Positions 34,205 to 52,669 of a stretch of 64,000 nucleotides of DNA are shown here, piece by piece (the stretch's first letter is position 1; each line of letters opens with the position of its first letter). Below the pieces are notes generated by a model. It ran no database searches, had not been told where the DNA came from, and worked only from the letters and a program-made list of their open reading frames with translations. Made by a program: the position numbers and the translations under genes. This DNA comes from Drosophila miranda (taxonomy: Eukaryota; Arthropoda; Insecta; Diptera; Drosophilidae): the NCBI RefSeq assembly GCF_003369915.1, contig NC_046673.1, positions 10,028,001-10,092,000 on the forward strand, written 5' to 3'.

Positions 34205-35262
34205 TTGTCAGCTCGCATTAAAAATGCAACCGTTAATTTATAAGACAAGACAACCAGCAGCAACAACAACAACAAACGTCTGATAATTAATCCAATATTC
34301 TTAATTTGTTGAGTGCCAGCGTGACAGAGTTGCCAACTGCAACAAAAGCCATAGAGAAGAAGCAGAACCAAAACACAACGGTAAACGGTAAACGGGTAAA
34401 CGGCAAACGCAGCCTCACATGCCGACGACCTTGAAACTTTTCTTGTAATCAACTCTGATTCGCACTCAAATCCAAGCTCAAATTCCATCTCCAACTGAGA
34501 CAAGCCACCGCTGTTGTCGTTTGAGTCGTTTGAGAGATTCCCCCCCTGAGATCAGCCATCCATCATCGCATCGCCTTTGGCAGAGAGACGGCCGCCGACT
34601 GCCGTCTGTGGGGACTTAACTTTTGCCATTTCTTTGTGCGAATTATGTGCCGGCAAATGCCAGCCAAGTCAGCCATCCCGTGACAACTTCATCAGCATCA
34701 GCATCACGCCGCATGATCATCATCATCATCATCATCGTAATGAGACTTTGGCATTTTCGTCTTCAATTTCAACGTTTCAGTTTCAATTTCAGTTCGAGTT
34801 TGAGTTTGAGTTGCAGTATCGTATCGTCTCGTCTCGTCTCGGTGCCGTGTTAAAGTTCAAATTGGCAATAAGTCGAGCCACGACTGTCCGTCCGTATGTC
34901 TGTCTGTCTGTTTCTTACACCTGCATTTGGTGGCAGTCAGTCGTGCCCCAAAAAGGTTGCAAGCCAGTCCCCAGTCTCTGCCATGAAACGGAGCCAAGCA
35001 ATAGGATTTCTAGGGGCAAAATGTCGAAGCTACATATTTCTTGAAGGAGGGAGGGTCGGCAGCAACGATGGTTATCCGCCCACTACAGCTGTCACTGTAT
35101 TGTAGAAAATGTTCATATGATTTACACAAAATAAGTTTTAAAGTCACTTGCAGTTTTTGAGTCACAGTCGAGGCTTAAAAATATATAAATATATGTACTT
35201 ATGGATGCTAAGAGTAGTACTATTGTATATTGTTGGATCACTCACATGTTGAAGTACTTCAT
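30716..35262 (-). CDS. Unrecognised secreted, low-complexity protein (three exons)
   Basis: Coding exons on the minus strand: 35262-35246 (five codons plus two bases), 31458-30947 and 30864-30716. All junctions are GT-AG and all phases agree, giving 225 residues. The 17-base first exon supplies MKYFN, and exon 2 continues the signal peptide (ICLLFIICALCYGLVAA), with likely cleavage before QEEGG. The mature protein has a Thr/Pro stretch (KPTTTTTAAPA), an acidic segment (EGEEYDEEAGLGDHGEEGDEA), a second Thr run, and then a more conserved-looking basic core (PVIRPFRSNDDFLNSLKRRQ). An Ala/Pro linker and a basic tail (RPIGRLALRKRN) follow. Several dibasic sites could be processed. The Thr runs could be O-glycosylated. 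I do not recognise a family. The first intron spans 3.8 kb. A CA/GT tract at 35277-35303 lies just upstream of the ATG. Confidence 0.75.
32131..32154. repeat. (GT)12 microsatellite
   Basis: Twelve perfect GT units. Confidence 0.95.
34167..34204. repeat. (GT)n microsatellite
   Basis: About nineteen GT-type units with one GC interruption. Confidence 0.9.
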
Positions 35263-35271
35263 TTTGTCTTG

Positions 35272-35306
<35 letters not shown>

Positions 35307-38300
35307 TACAAAGATTGAACTTGTCCAAGTTATTTGAAACCAACAAAAAGAATTATAAGCGCGCACGTCTTAAACTAGAAAAAAATATATTGGACGACTA
35401 TAAATGGAGAACAGCGAACGACGGAAGACGGACGACAGTTGACAGACGACAGATAGATGGACAGGCACAGGCACAGGCACAGGCAGACAGAGAGGCACAA
35501 GATTGGAGTTGGTTCGAGCTTGAGCGGAACTGACTGGGCCACACGATCACGATCGACTTCTAGAGGCAGACTGAACGTTACTTATGCCGTGTGCACAAAG
35601 TTAACCTACGGCCATCCAATATTTTGCGGCAGCGACGCCAACAGCGACTGCTGCGCCAGCCAGAGTTGAGGCTCAGCCTGGCCAACAACAGGTTCAGACC
35701 GCCCTAGCCAACCAACTGTGCCGCCGTCTCCGTCTCCGTCGCCGCCTCCGCCAGCGCCTGCGCCACCAAACGCCACCCGCCACTGCCACCCCGGATCTAT
35801 GCTGCCATGGCTGGGACTGGGGCTGGAACTGTGCCTGGGTCTGGCCTGAGTAAGTATGCAAAGAGTGCAGGAGCACTTCTTGTTTTTTTTGTTTTGTTAT
35901 TTTCTTTTTTTCATTTTTCGGGCCTTATGCTTTGGCTGGCTTCACAGCCAATTTGTCACGGCGACATCGTTGCCAGGCTGGTGGCTGGTGGCTGGTGGCT
36001 GGTGGCTTTGCTTATGACAGGTTTTGCCCGAATCCAATCCAATCCAATCCGAAAACCAACCAAAGAAACCCAATCTCGGCAGCAAATAGTACTACGACAG
36101 CGACTGTGGCGCTGGCGCTGGCAGCAGTGAGGTTCAGGCGAGGTTTGCAATTTGTATATTTTATTAATTAATTTATTGATTTTAGGCCAATTGTTGTTTT
36201 GGATTTTTGGCTGACGTCGCCTCGGCTTTAGGCACAACCTGCCACAGCCGCAGCCACAGCAGATCTGGTAAATCCCGAAATCAAGACCAAGCCCCGAGAT
36301 CGTCTCGTCTCAGCTTCGCAACGAGAGGCCCATCTGTCCCGCATGTAAATCTTGTGGCAGCAAATGGGGATCGAGCGAAAAACAACACAAAAATCAACAA
36401 AAAGAAAGGTTAAGAGTAGCTCGGGAGCAATGAGGCAGGGACACCCTGTCCCTGCAATGAAGAATAGCTCAAATGCATCAAGTCCTGAATAACTGCCAAG
36501 CACACCAATATTTTAATTAAATATTGAAGTGAATATTCGGTTTGTTGAACACAAGCTAGAGCCTGCATGAATCGACAGTATTCATTGAAGCATGCCTCTT
36601 AGATTATTCCGATCACTACGAATCCCTCGTTTAGTCGGATTCGGATTACTCCGAGTGGGAGCATGTCGCATGTCGCTGAACTAAACCGAAATCTTCGGAT
36701 CTGATACAGTCCGTTCAGTCCGTTTTGGGCGAGTGATTCGATGTAACGAGAAAGCTGACACGCTAATTCTAACTGAACGAAAAAAGCGAGTACCGAATAC
36801 CACCGAATCGATGCGGTTTCCTGCTCAGACAGGACTCTAATACAATCCTAGTAAAATTAAATACATTTCCCTTTGATTTAAACATAAATGTGTTAAAAAG
36901 ACTTTTTCATACTGCCCATATTTCATGTAAATATAAAACTCTTTAAAATTTGAGTGATATTTTACAATTTCCACTCTTGTAAGTGTAAATATTAAAGGTT
37001 CAGAGCCTCTTTCTTTGAGTGCACAAGAAAGTCTTAACTGGAAGATTCTGAAGAGCTCTTGGATGCAGAAAAAGAAGATGGTAAGTATGCACGATGAGTA
37101 CGAGTATACTATTGAAGAGCTCTCTCTTTTAAAGATTAATTATAAAAATAAAAAGATAAAAGAAGTTCTGAATTCTTAATCAGTATCTGAATATATTTAA
37201 ATCGGTTTGGGAATACTAGTAGTTCTTGAAATGATCTCGTTCCATTTAAGACAACACAGACTTATAAGAATTCATCTTTTAGCTAAGTTTATTCATTTTG
37301 CTAAAGCTATGTTTAGATTCCAATAAAATTAGTGATCATTACTGCTCACGGATAAATGTATCACTGATTCATGTATGTACCAATAGCTGATGGTTATGGG
37401 TTTCCAGGCCTGATGGGATGGGAGAGATATCCTCCACGGATACCTTCAGGATTGCCCCTCAAAGCGATCCTTCTTGGTGTGCATAACCAATAACCCATGG
37501 CATCTCATGGCAGGGCCGAGGCGATGATGATCACCAGGTGCCACGCCATATGATGACGATGTGGCTGGGGCTGGGGCTGCGGCTAAGTATACGATGACAC
37601 CAAATTAAAAAGCTTTAAAAACAGAAGAAGAAACGCCAGAAATATTTATGCATATGTATTTTGTGGGTTCGTCGCGGCCTTGAACTGATTAGGTGGATGG
37701 TGGATGGTTGGGGGAGTGCTGGTCAGGAGGGTGCTGGCTGATAGGCGATGACGGTTTATGGGTGATAAAGCCTAGCTTGCGATGCGATAATTAATCTTCC
37801 AACTTTTGCAGATGTTCTGCAGCCAGATGGGGCCACAAGTCAGGGGCTGGGCGTGGCCTGCACTTGGATGTTTAGCCATGCTAATTAGCTGGCCTCCATC
37901 TCCACACCTGGCTCCAACACAGGCCAACTGGCTGACTGGCCAACTTACCTTGAACTACAAAATGTCAGCTGCCAAAAAAAAAAAAAACCTTTATAGATTG
38001 AAGATACATTTTAATGATCGGTTGCCTGTGAAAGCCAGAAAGATCCAAAAATATAAAGCGTCACAACATAAACAAGAAACTTGTTAAATTATGAATAAAA
38101 TAGAAACAAAGTAAAAATATTTCCATTGGTCCGAGTGGGACAATGGCTACGCCAGCCACCAATCTACATACTCGTGCATCGCCATGTCCCATTAAGAGGC
38201 CCTAATCCATGAAGCCGTGGAACATGTGTAAACCAAATCATATGCAAATCCCAATGGGAATGCTAATACAAAATCGGATTCAGGTTCGGTGTGGCTCTTT

Positions 38301-38334
38301 ATGTGTCCAGCGATGCGATACGGAGAAGGAGATT

Positions 38335-38358
38335 CTCCTCCTCCTCCTCCTCCTCCTC
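38335..38358. repeat. (CTC)n trinucleotide repeat
   Basis: An eight-unit CTC run outside any gene. Confidence 0.9.
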
Positions 38359-39602
38359 AAGAAATACAACATTTTTAGTACAATTTAATTTCACATTTAA
38401 TCAGACTTTGGTTTAAACTTAATTCTATGGTGCATAGGATATACATATGTGTACATAAAATATATGATTGATTTGTTGAACTTCCTTCATTTAAATGCAT
38501 TCGAAATTCCATTTCCAATTCCAATCTTAGGAATTTTTTGTTTTCGTTTCAGCTTCTATTTCTAGGGCCCTGTAGTCGGGGGACAGTCTCATCGTTTTAT
38601 ATGCTGCGCTCCGCTGCGATCCTATCAGACTTTTGTAATGATATGGGGACTAGAAGGATTTGCTGGGGGAAACTCAAAAGAAAAATGAAACAAAATGGAA
38701 AACAAAACCAAAACAAATCAAACACAAAAATAAAAAACAGAAATAAAAATGTCAAATGTTGATTTTATACACATTATTACTTTATTTTGTCTGGGGTTGG
38801 GTTTGGGTTTCGGGTTGGGCTGGGGCTGGGTGGTGGGTGGTTGGGGGGTGGCGTTTGCAGTTCAATTTCTGAGCCGATTCTGCGGTGGAAATGCAACTGC
38901 AGACGCGCCTTAAGCTAGAGTATATATTTAAACATAAACATAAACGTAAATAAACGTAATACGAATGGATCATGACAATAATAGTACAAATAAAATACAA
39001 TTTTTAAAAAGAAAGCAATGGCTCGACTTCATTTTCGACTAAGCAAAATACAACTGTAGAGCATAGAGCAGCAGTCGGGTCTCGTCGAATGGGCCCACAG
39101 CCCTCATAACCCTCTGCACAACTTTCGTGGGGCACTATCCCATCCATTACTTTTAAATGCAATTCGCTGCCGCCTCTCACTCTGTACAAAACACATACAA
39201 AAAAAAAAAAAACACACGCAACAAACTAAGGCGACAATATGGAACGTGTCGAGCTCTAAAGGAATTTCAAATTTGGAGAGTCCATATAAAATGAGTGAGT
39301 GAGCGAGTGAGCGAGTGACAGGGTGGCAAAGAGAGAGACAGAGAGAAAGAGAGAGAGAGAGAGGGGAGAGTGCTGAGAGTGAAGGCTGCAGCGCCATCGA
39401 ACAGGAATACAAATAAATAATTTGTTTAGCTTAAGAACTAGAACATATTGGATATTTAATACTTAGATGTAGCCTTTTACACAAACACACACACACACAC
39501 ACACACTTAGAAGTCTGTGGCGAATTTTTCGCTTCGTTTCGATTCGATTCGTTTTTGCTTTTCAGCTTAGTTTCGTTTCGATTGATTCATGTCAAGCTCT
39601 AT

Positions 39603-39638
39603 ATATATATATATATATGTACATATATATATATATAT
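39603..39638. repeat. AT palindrome
   Basis: Two AT tracts of about 8-9 units flank GTACAT, making a self-complementary stretch that can form a hairpin or cruciform. Confidence 0.8.
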
Positions 39639-41204
39639 GTATGGGAAGTTGCATTTGCTTTAAGTAACTGATTGTTCATCCTTCAGGGTTCCGCCTCCTA
39701 GTATATAGTATATAGTATAGTGTCTATGCTAGTATATATACGTTTTAAAAGAGTGTTCTTTAAATGGAATATAAGTTAAAGCTTTGTAAAAAGGTCTAGA
39801 ACTTAGCTTGATTGATTGTTTGATTGATGATGAATGGTTGATTGGCTGATTGGTTGCTCTGCTCTGCTCTGTTGTTGTAAGCGGGCTCTGACTTACAGGA
39901 TAGGATATGCTCTAGGTATATAATCTATATCTATATCTATATTGTATATTGTATATTGTCTATTGTCTATTGTATGTGTTCCGTTCACAATTCTTTGCAT
40001 CTTTCTCTTTTTTTTTACAATTACGAACAACGTTTGGACAATCTGATTCGCTGCACAACAGCAACAACAACAACAACAACAGCAGCTAAATAAATTATAA
40101 AAAAAAAAAATATATATATAGAATTGTTACAAGGCATCAAGTTATAAAATCTATTGAAATGAAGCTGAACCCCACCCCTCTGCACCAGTATAATGGCGCA
40201 AGAGGAGGAGCTGCGACAGGTCTACCTCTATCCGATCCGATCAGATCCTCACTTAACTAAGTACAGCTCTCTCCTGATTGTGGGCTGGGCTGGCCATTGT
40301 GCTGAGTGTGTTGCCACAGTTGCGGTTGCGGTTCAGTGGAATAGCATAGCAGCATACAATATAGTATTTATATTTATAAAGAATATATAGTACAATCTAA
40401 GTGACATATCTATGGTTCATGGTTGATCCGGTGCCCGCTCTGACGTTGCTGCCATCTTTTATCTGCACTTTTCTTTTAGTTTTGTTTGTTGTTTTGTGGG
40501 TTAAAGAAGCGTTAGACGAGTAGCAATTGCCTTTACACAAAGAGTTTAGTTTAGTTTCAAGTTGAATTTAGTTTCGATTGTAAAGTACTCGGGGAATATA
40601 TGGTATATATCTGCATAGTTCTGTTCCAACATGTGTGGTTTCTGTTGTTTAGCAAGTGTTTGGATAGTGTTTAAGCGTTAATTTCAAGTACCGTTGTGTA
40701 GTTCTAGTTTCAGGCTGCGGCTTTCTGTTTGCTGCTGGCTGCGGCTGATTGCTGCTTGCTGCTTGCTGTGTTATTTCGCTGGAGACTCTCTTGCCTCTAG
40801 CTGGGCTGTGTCCTGGTCTTTGCTGGGCTCATTTCAGCGATGAGTTGGCTGGTAGCGTGGCGGAGCGTTGCACGTTCGCAACAAACGGCTTGTAGGAGGA
40901 GCGGGTCGATTGGCTGCCAATTGGATGAAGCGGTGTTTCCGATGCAAATACAAATATGATGGTGCGGATGATGATGGAGAGATGATAATGAAGATTAGCG
41001 AGCAAGAGACAGGGTGGGGGAAGAGAGTAAAAGAGAGAAATACCATTCTAGATTATTGACATAAACACGGAGGGAAACACAAAAGCCTGGGGGTTGCACA
41101 GTGATTAGTTATAAGCTTATATTAGTTCAGTTAGTAGCGGATTCTGGCCTGGCCTCGCCTTATTCGGAACGGAGGGGAGGGCGATTGCAACGTCACGGTG
41201 CAGG

Positions 41205-41252
41205 CTATCAGGCTACCAGACTATCAGGCTACCAGACTATCAGGCCACCAGG
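41205..41252. repeat. 16-bp tandem repeat next to the Rok stop codon
   Basis: Three head-to-tail copies of CTATCAGGCTACCAGA (41205-41220, 41221-41236, 41237-41252). The third copy differs at two positions. On the minus strand the repeat begins seven bases after the Rok stop. Confidence 0.9.
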
Positions 41253-41258
41253 CTCTCT

Positions 41259-48339
<7,081 letters not shown>

Positions 48340-48923
48340 TCGCCATGGCCACATGCCCTCGCCCTCGCCCTCTGGGATTTTCAGCGGTATGGTTAATGGT
48401 GGGTATGGTATTGGGGTCCTGGTGCTAGTCTTGATTTTTGGCTTTGGACCAAACGATAAAAACGCACGCTTCACGCATCCGATGCAACACAACACTGCCC
48501 GTGCCTGTGCAACAACAGCGGCAGCGGCAGCAGCAGCAAAAGCCGCTGCTGGCCCGCTTCGGTTCGGTTTGGTTACAAATTTTAATGCGAAAATGGCAAA
48601 TTTATTATAAAGTCGCCCCCCGTTTTGTTCACTCGCTTGTCAATTTGATTGCCGCTCTGTCGCTGTCGCTGTCGCTTTGAACATGAGATTATGGAAGGTG
48701 TTTGCTGCCAGCGCGGTCTATTACTTTTTAGCTATTTTGTTGTTTTGCCATTGCAAAGCTCAAAATTTGCTGCCTAACAAATCGAACAAATCTATGGCTG
48801 CCATTCAATTCAGGTGACAATTAATTGAGTGTAGCACAGTCGCTTTTGGGTCGCCATCTCATTCTCATCTCGTATCGTATCTGGCAACGCGCAGCGTAGT
48901 ATCTCGTGCACATTCTCACTCAC

Positions 48924-49216
48924 CGACGCCGCCTTTCCACATCCATGGCTAGAACGTCCCAGTTGGATAGTTGCCGTCGTTGTTGTGGTCACCACCAAGC
49001 ATACAGCCGTTGCTGTGCTCCTGCAAATTAATTCGCAACAGAATCGGAATGAGTAATGGCAGTTGTATGGGATAATGATAATGGTGGAGATTGCCTCTCA
49101 CCTGTATAGTCCCGCTGACGAGCCGCTCTCGTTGCCCTGCAAAGGTGTCGAAAATTTTTGATTATTTATGGTACTACTCGCGTACTATTATCAAACCTTA
49201 GAAATCGAATTTTACC
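48924..49216 (-). other. Candidate 5' leader exons upstream of Rok
   Basis: Three minus-strand blocks have good splice sites. One ends at 49216 (AAAG before GTAAAA). A 35-base block runs 49136-49102 (TTTGCAG acceptor, GTGAGA donor). A 97-base block runs 49020-48924 (TTTGCAG acceptor, GTGAGT donor). Joined, the first frame stays open until a stop inside the third block (ending NYPTGTF), so they either encode the end of a small protein or act as a spliced leader with an upstream frame. Their position and strand make them likely Rok 5' exons. Confidence 0.45.
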
Positions 49217-50638
49217 TTTTTTTGAGGGTCTCACAATAGCAGGAGGATCAGTATTTGTGGGAGTGTGAGTGAGTAGGTAGGGGGGGGGGCACGCTTTAAG
49301 CTGCCGCTGTTGATCGTTGCCGTTACTGACGATGAGGTCACGAGCGTCGCTTGCTGTTTGTTTGTTCACTGCTGTCAAACCACATCCACTTGGGAATTGG
49401 GATTCGGCGGTGCTGGGTTCTTTTGCTGGAGTACCGCCAACGCCACATACGGACGACACACTGGCGGGGTCACCGCGAGCTCACGGCGTTCCCAGGTGCG
49501 TGTTAGAGTGTGCAAGCACTTAGCCTAGTTCGTTGGGTCTTAATTTAGTAAATTTTGTAAGTTTTGCTTCAGTGCTTCAGGTGCGTAGCACAGTTCCAGA
49601 GGTAAGATCAGGATTTAGCAAAGTCCTCCTAGTGGGGGCTCCGGTGGTATCGGTGCGTGGTGCCTTGGATGGGTATTGGCCTTGGTTCTCGGTTCGGCTT
49701 GGCTCAATGCTGCGCGGCGCGATTCAGCATGCAACAGTTGCACGGGAACGGGAACTGGCTTTGGCTTTGGCTTTGGCACGGGGCACGGGCAAGGGCACTG
49801 GCACTGACACAGGAGCAAGCACGGCACAGGCACATACAATCTTCTGGCCTGGGCCGATGGAGGCAGCAACGAAAATCTATGGTGCTTGTTCAATGTTTTC
49901 GACTTTTCATTTGTTGTACATTTTTACGATACCTTTTCACACACACACACTGGCAAGAGCGCGGACACACACACGCGAAACACACACTGATATGTATACG
50001 TATACAAATACAAACACACTTTTTTTCGTCGGAACGTCGAACGTAGCAAAAGCAAATGCTACAACAACAATAACAAGGCACGGTGAACACCGACGTGCGT
50101 CACTCAAAGGGAGACGAGGGCGGCAAAAAGGCGCCTATTTTGTCCGCCAATTTGGCAATTTCTCGGACTTGGCTGCGGCCAAATCAATCAATTATCGAAA
50201 TTAATTTTAATTAGACGCTACGCGTTGCACTTCTTTCAATGTTAGCCTGCAACAGTTGCGCGGATGTTGATTAGAGTTGTTTCGGTCCAAATTGAACCAG
50301 TTCAATAGTCCGCGGCTCGATAACGTCCCAGTAATCGGAACACACAAATCCACAGTGGAGTTGCTCACATAGGTTTTCAATAAAATACAATGACAAATTA
50401 GTCAGGAGCAATTAAATATAAAATTGTATAATGCAAGCATAATCATGTATTTTTTCAGCCATGTATTTGAGGTAGAACGAATGCGAACCGGAACTGGAAC
50501 TGTGGGACCAGCTCAAAAGAAACCAGTTCGATTACCCTAGTCAATCACAAAGACTTGTTACAGCAATGTATTTTGATTATCGTGGTTTGTTTAATTCGAT
50601 TTTCAATTTTGTCTTTGGCCTTATATTTATCACAAAAA
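49217..50638. other. Upstream region of Rok
   Basis: It probably contains the Rok promoter and possibly the start of the leader exon noted at 49216 (a minus-strand frame is open up to about 49459). A plus frame at 49533-50204 follows repetitive GGCTTTGG and CA tracts and is not credible. Otherwise nothing is recognised. Confidence 0.45.
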
Positions 50639-51010
50639 ATGTCAAAGGCCCATCCTCCGGAGCTGCAAAAAGTATGTGTTTTTATGTCCGAAATTTAGCG
50701 TAATACACATCTGTGCTGCACCTAGTGGTTTGGGTACATGGACAAGCGGATGATGCTTAAGTTGAATGGAATCACCGGCATACTCCTTTGAATGGCTCTA
50801 AACGAAGCCTTTGAGGTGTGCAAGGAGAACACGAAAACCACCATCACATCGGAATGTTGGGAAGATAGATATATTGGCTGGCACCAATCTTAAAAGCTGC
50901 AAATAATTCCTACACGCTTCAGAAATGAATGGTGTACATGGCTGGAGTCTAATTTCTGGTAATACGCGGCAACAGCATTGTCATGGTCGAAGCATAAGAC
51001 AGGATCTAAC
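50639..51010 (+). pseudogene. Decayed SmG (snRNP G) gene with an apparent intron
   Basis: The start reads MSKAHPPELQK (50639-50671) and is followed at once by GTATGT. After about 58 bases an acceptor-like CACCTAG is followed, a few codons later, by YMDKRMMLKLNG. A block ITGIL is then broken by a deletion of about 20 bases and a stop. FEVCKENTKTTI follows, then an insertion of roughly 100 bases, and finally VIRGNSIVMVEA, a stop in place of Leu, and DRI stop. These blocks match SmG (about 76 residues) in order. The splice-like gap at a sensible place suggests decay of an intron-bearing gene rather than an mRNA-derived copy. It cannot encode a working Sm protein. Confidence 0.85.
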
Positions 51011-51562
51011 GCACCGACACCACCTTCAGAAATACCGGCTAAATCTGCCGGTATTGCACTTGAGCAATAATTTAAAATATTCATTTTTGTACAAACATCA
51101 CACACTGTATACCTTCAAAAAAGCTGCTAAAATCGTATATTGTATAGATGATTTGATTTTATAGCTTTCCCAGGCTGCGCCACAAAAATAGGGACCGATG
51201 AATTCCCTCGCCCATTTCGTGACGCTGCAGGGCAAGCATGATAAGGGATTAGACCTACAAGCATCTTACACCAGACTTAGACCAGTAATATTGCGTTTCA
51301 AGTCGATATAGGTGCCCAAATTGGCAGAAGATATCCCAGCATTTCCAATCAGGCGGCACAAATTGAACTCCTTTAGAACTGATGTTGAAAAGGGACGTGG
51401 AGGTTCGATTATTTGGTCACAACAATAAGTGGCACACATCGTTTTTTCGCTTGTTATGGTTCATTTTAATTTTCCCATTTCTGAGAACACGCTTCAATCA
51501 AGAAACGCTTAAATAAAAAGCTTAAAAATGTTTTAGACTTCGATTGGATGTGCGATCCACGT
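51011..51562. other. Spacer and RpS19a 3' flank
   Basis: No gene is supported. A plus-strand stretch from about 51198 to 51430 shows weak protein-like blocks with stops between them, which I could not identify. The right end is the 3' UTR of RpS19a. Confidence 0.45.
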
Positions 51563-52102
51563 TTACTTGGAAATGACAAGGGGACCCGTCTGCTTGGCGG
51601 CATCGCGCTGCTTGACCACAATCTGGTTTGCGATGCGATCCAAATCACGCTGTCCGATGGAGCTGAGCTTGCGGCCACCCTCTGGGTGCTTCTCGACAAG
51701 GCGGGCGTGCTCGAGGGCCTGGAGAGCCTTACGGGCGGCACCGTCAGCGGCACGGCAGAAATGCGAAGGGTGGACACCGTTGCGCTTGCGACCACCATAG
51801 ATCTTGGTGATGGAGCCAACACCAGCGGGACTGCGGTGATACAGATGGCGCAGGATCGAGGCGCAACGCACATAGAACCAGTCGGGATCGTAGGGGGCCA
51901 GCTCCTTGAACTTGGCCGTCTTGATGATGTCCATCTGGTCGGGCACCTTCAATTTGCCAGTCCTGCGAGACCATACACAAACAAAACAATTGTGAGGTTA
52001 TGTGTTGGAAACAGTTGAAGTTCGTACTCACTTCTTGAGGAAGACGGCAACCGCCTTGGTAACGGCATGCTGGTCAATATCCTTTACTGTGACACCTGGC
52101 AT
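51563..52102 (-). CDS. Ribosomal protein S19 (eS19)
   Basis: Coding exons 52102-52032 and 51962-51563 on the minus strand are separated by a 69-bp intron and give 156 residues, exactly the usual length. It starts [14 protein letters not shown], contains the conserved [20 protein letters not shown] and [13 protein letters not shown] segments, and ends TGPLVISK. The ATG lies directly after an intron acceptor (TTTCAG), so the leader is a separate short exon. The product is a structural protein of the small ribosomal subunit head, needed for 18S rRNA maturation. It corresponds to melanogaster RpS19a rather than the germline paralogue, judging by its housekeeping promoter. Confidence 0.97.
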
Positions 52103-52428
52103 CTGAAATACAATTAAAAACGAACAATAAGAATCGCCGTCGAAAACACGTTCTAGCTCCCCATCATCGGGAGCCATGCACAACGCACACGCACACGCAC
52201 ACACACTCAAGCAAATAGAGAGAGACACAACAAAAACTGCGAATCCACGCTGATTTGCTACAATTGAGTGTTTCGTAGAAATGTCACAGAATCTTGGCCA
52301 TTTGGCTCGTTCCTTCATTCACCACCCGATTGGGCGCACATTTTTATTTAGTTTGTTGCATTTTAAACATACAAAAATTTAGTTTCACTTAAAAGAAACT
52401 CGGGCACAACCTTTCTTGTTAAAGTCAA

Positions 52429-52439
52429 CCGGAAAAAAG
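52429..52439 (-). promoter_or_regulatory. TOP-type transcription start of RpS19a
   Basis: On the minus strand the sequence CTTTTTTCCGG starts at 52439. This is the 5' terminal oligopyrimidine start typical of ribosomal-protein mRNAs. A plausible donor (AAAG followed by GTTGTG) about 20 bases later would splice the tiny leader exon to the ATG exon at 52102. Confidence 0.65.
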
Positions 52440-52488
52440 AACAAGGCGCGCGAAGTTGGCTGCGCTTTTTCGTTCTGACAGCGCTGCC

Positions 52489-52543
52489 ACCCGATATGTC
52501 ACCAGAGTTGATAACCAAGAGTTGCACTGTCGAAATATCGATT
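52489..52543. promoter_or_regulatory. Motif 7-like and DRE elements upstream of RpS19a
   Basis: CAGCGCTGCC near 52490 fits the Motif 7 consensus. TATCGATT at 52536-52543 fits the DRE consensus WATCGATW bound by DREF. Both lie 50-105 bases upstream of the TOP start, the normal setting for a fly housekeeping promoter, in the 230-bp gap between this gene and the one above it. Confidence 0.5.
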
Positions 52544-52669
52544 CGCCTTAGTCAATTACGAATTTTAGTTTATTTATGCCAACATATAATTAACAAAGCG
52601 CTGCAGGAATGCAAAGATTGACCAACGAGACTAGCGAGAAACGGACGTCAAATTTGCTCAATTTGCAGC

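Larger units (their letters stand above)
31459..35245 (-). other. First intron of the secreted-protein gene
   Basis: A 3.8-kb intron with donor GTGAGT at 35245-35240 and a pyrimidine-rich acceptor ending AG at 31460-31459. It holds GT tracts (32131-32154 and 34167-34204) and a CAT repeat (34714-34736), with no other gene seen on either strand. Long introns near the 5' end often carry enhancers, but none can be read directly. Confidence 0.65.
35263..41204. other. Non-coding region between the secreted-protein gene and Rok
   Basis: About 5.9 kb without a supported gene on either strand. It contains the presumed promoter of the secreted-protein gene (right after 35262). It also contains a GGCTGGT minisatellite (about 35978-36007), a CTC trinucleotide run (38335-38358), GAGA and GAGC tracts (about 39290-39362), a CA tract (about 39485-39506) and an AT palindrome (about 39603-39638). 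The last 2 kb or so before 41259 are probably Rok 3' UTR. Short frames here follow simple repeats and look spurious. Confidence 0.55.

Noticed and set aside
35807-36130. Plus-strand start reading MAGTGAGTVPGSGL with a GTAAGT donor
   Set aside because: No downstream plus-strand exons with matching phase were found in the next 5 kb, and the sequence is low in complexity.
49533-50204. 223-codon plus-strand frame upstream of Rok
   Set aside because: Much of it is translated GGCTTTGG and CA repeats, with no domain and no sensible splice pattern.
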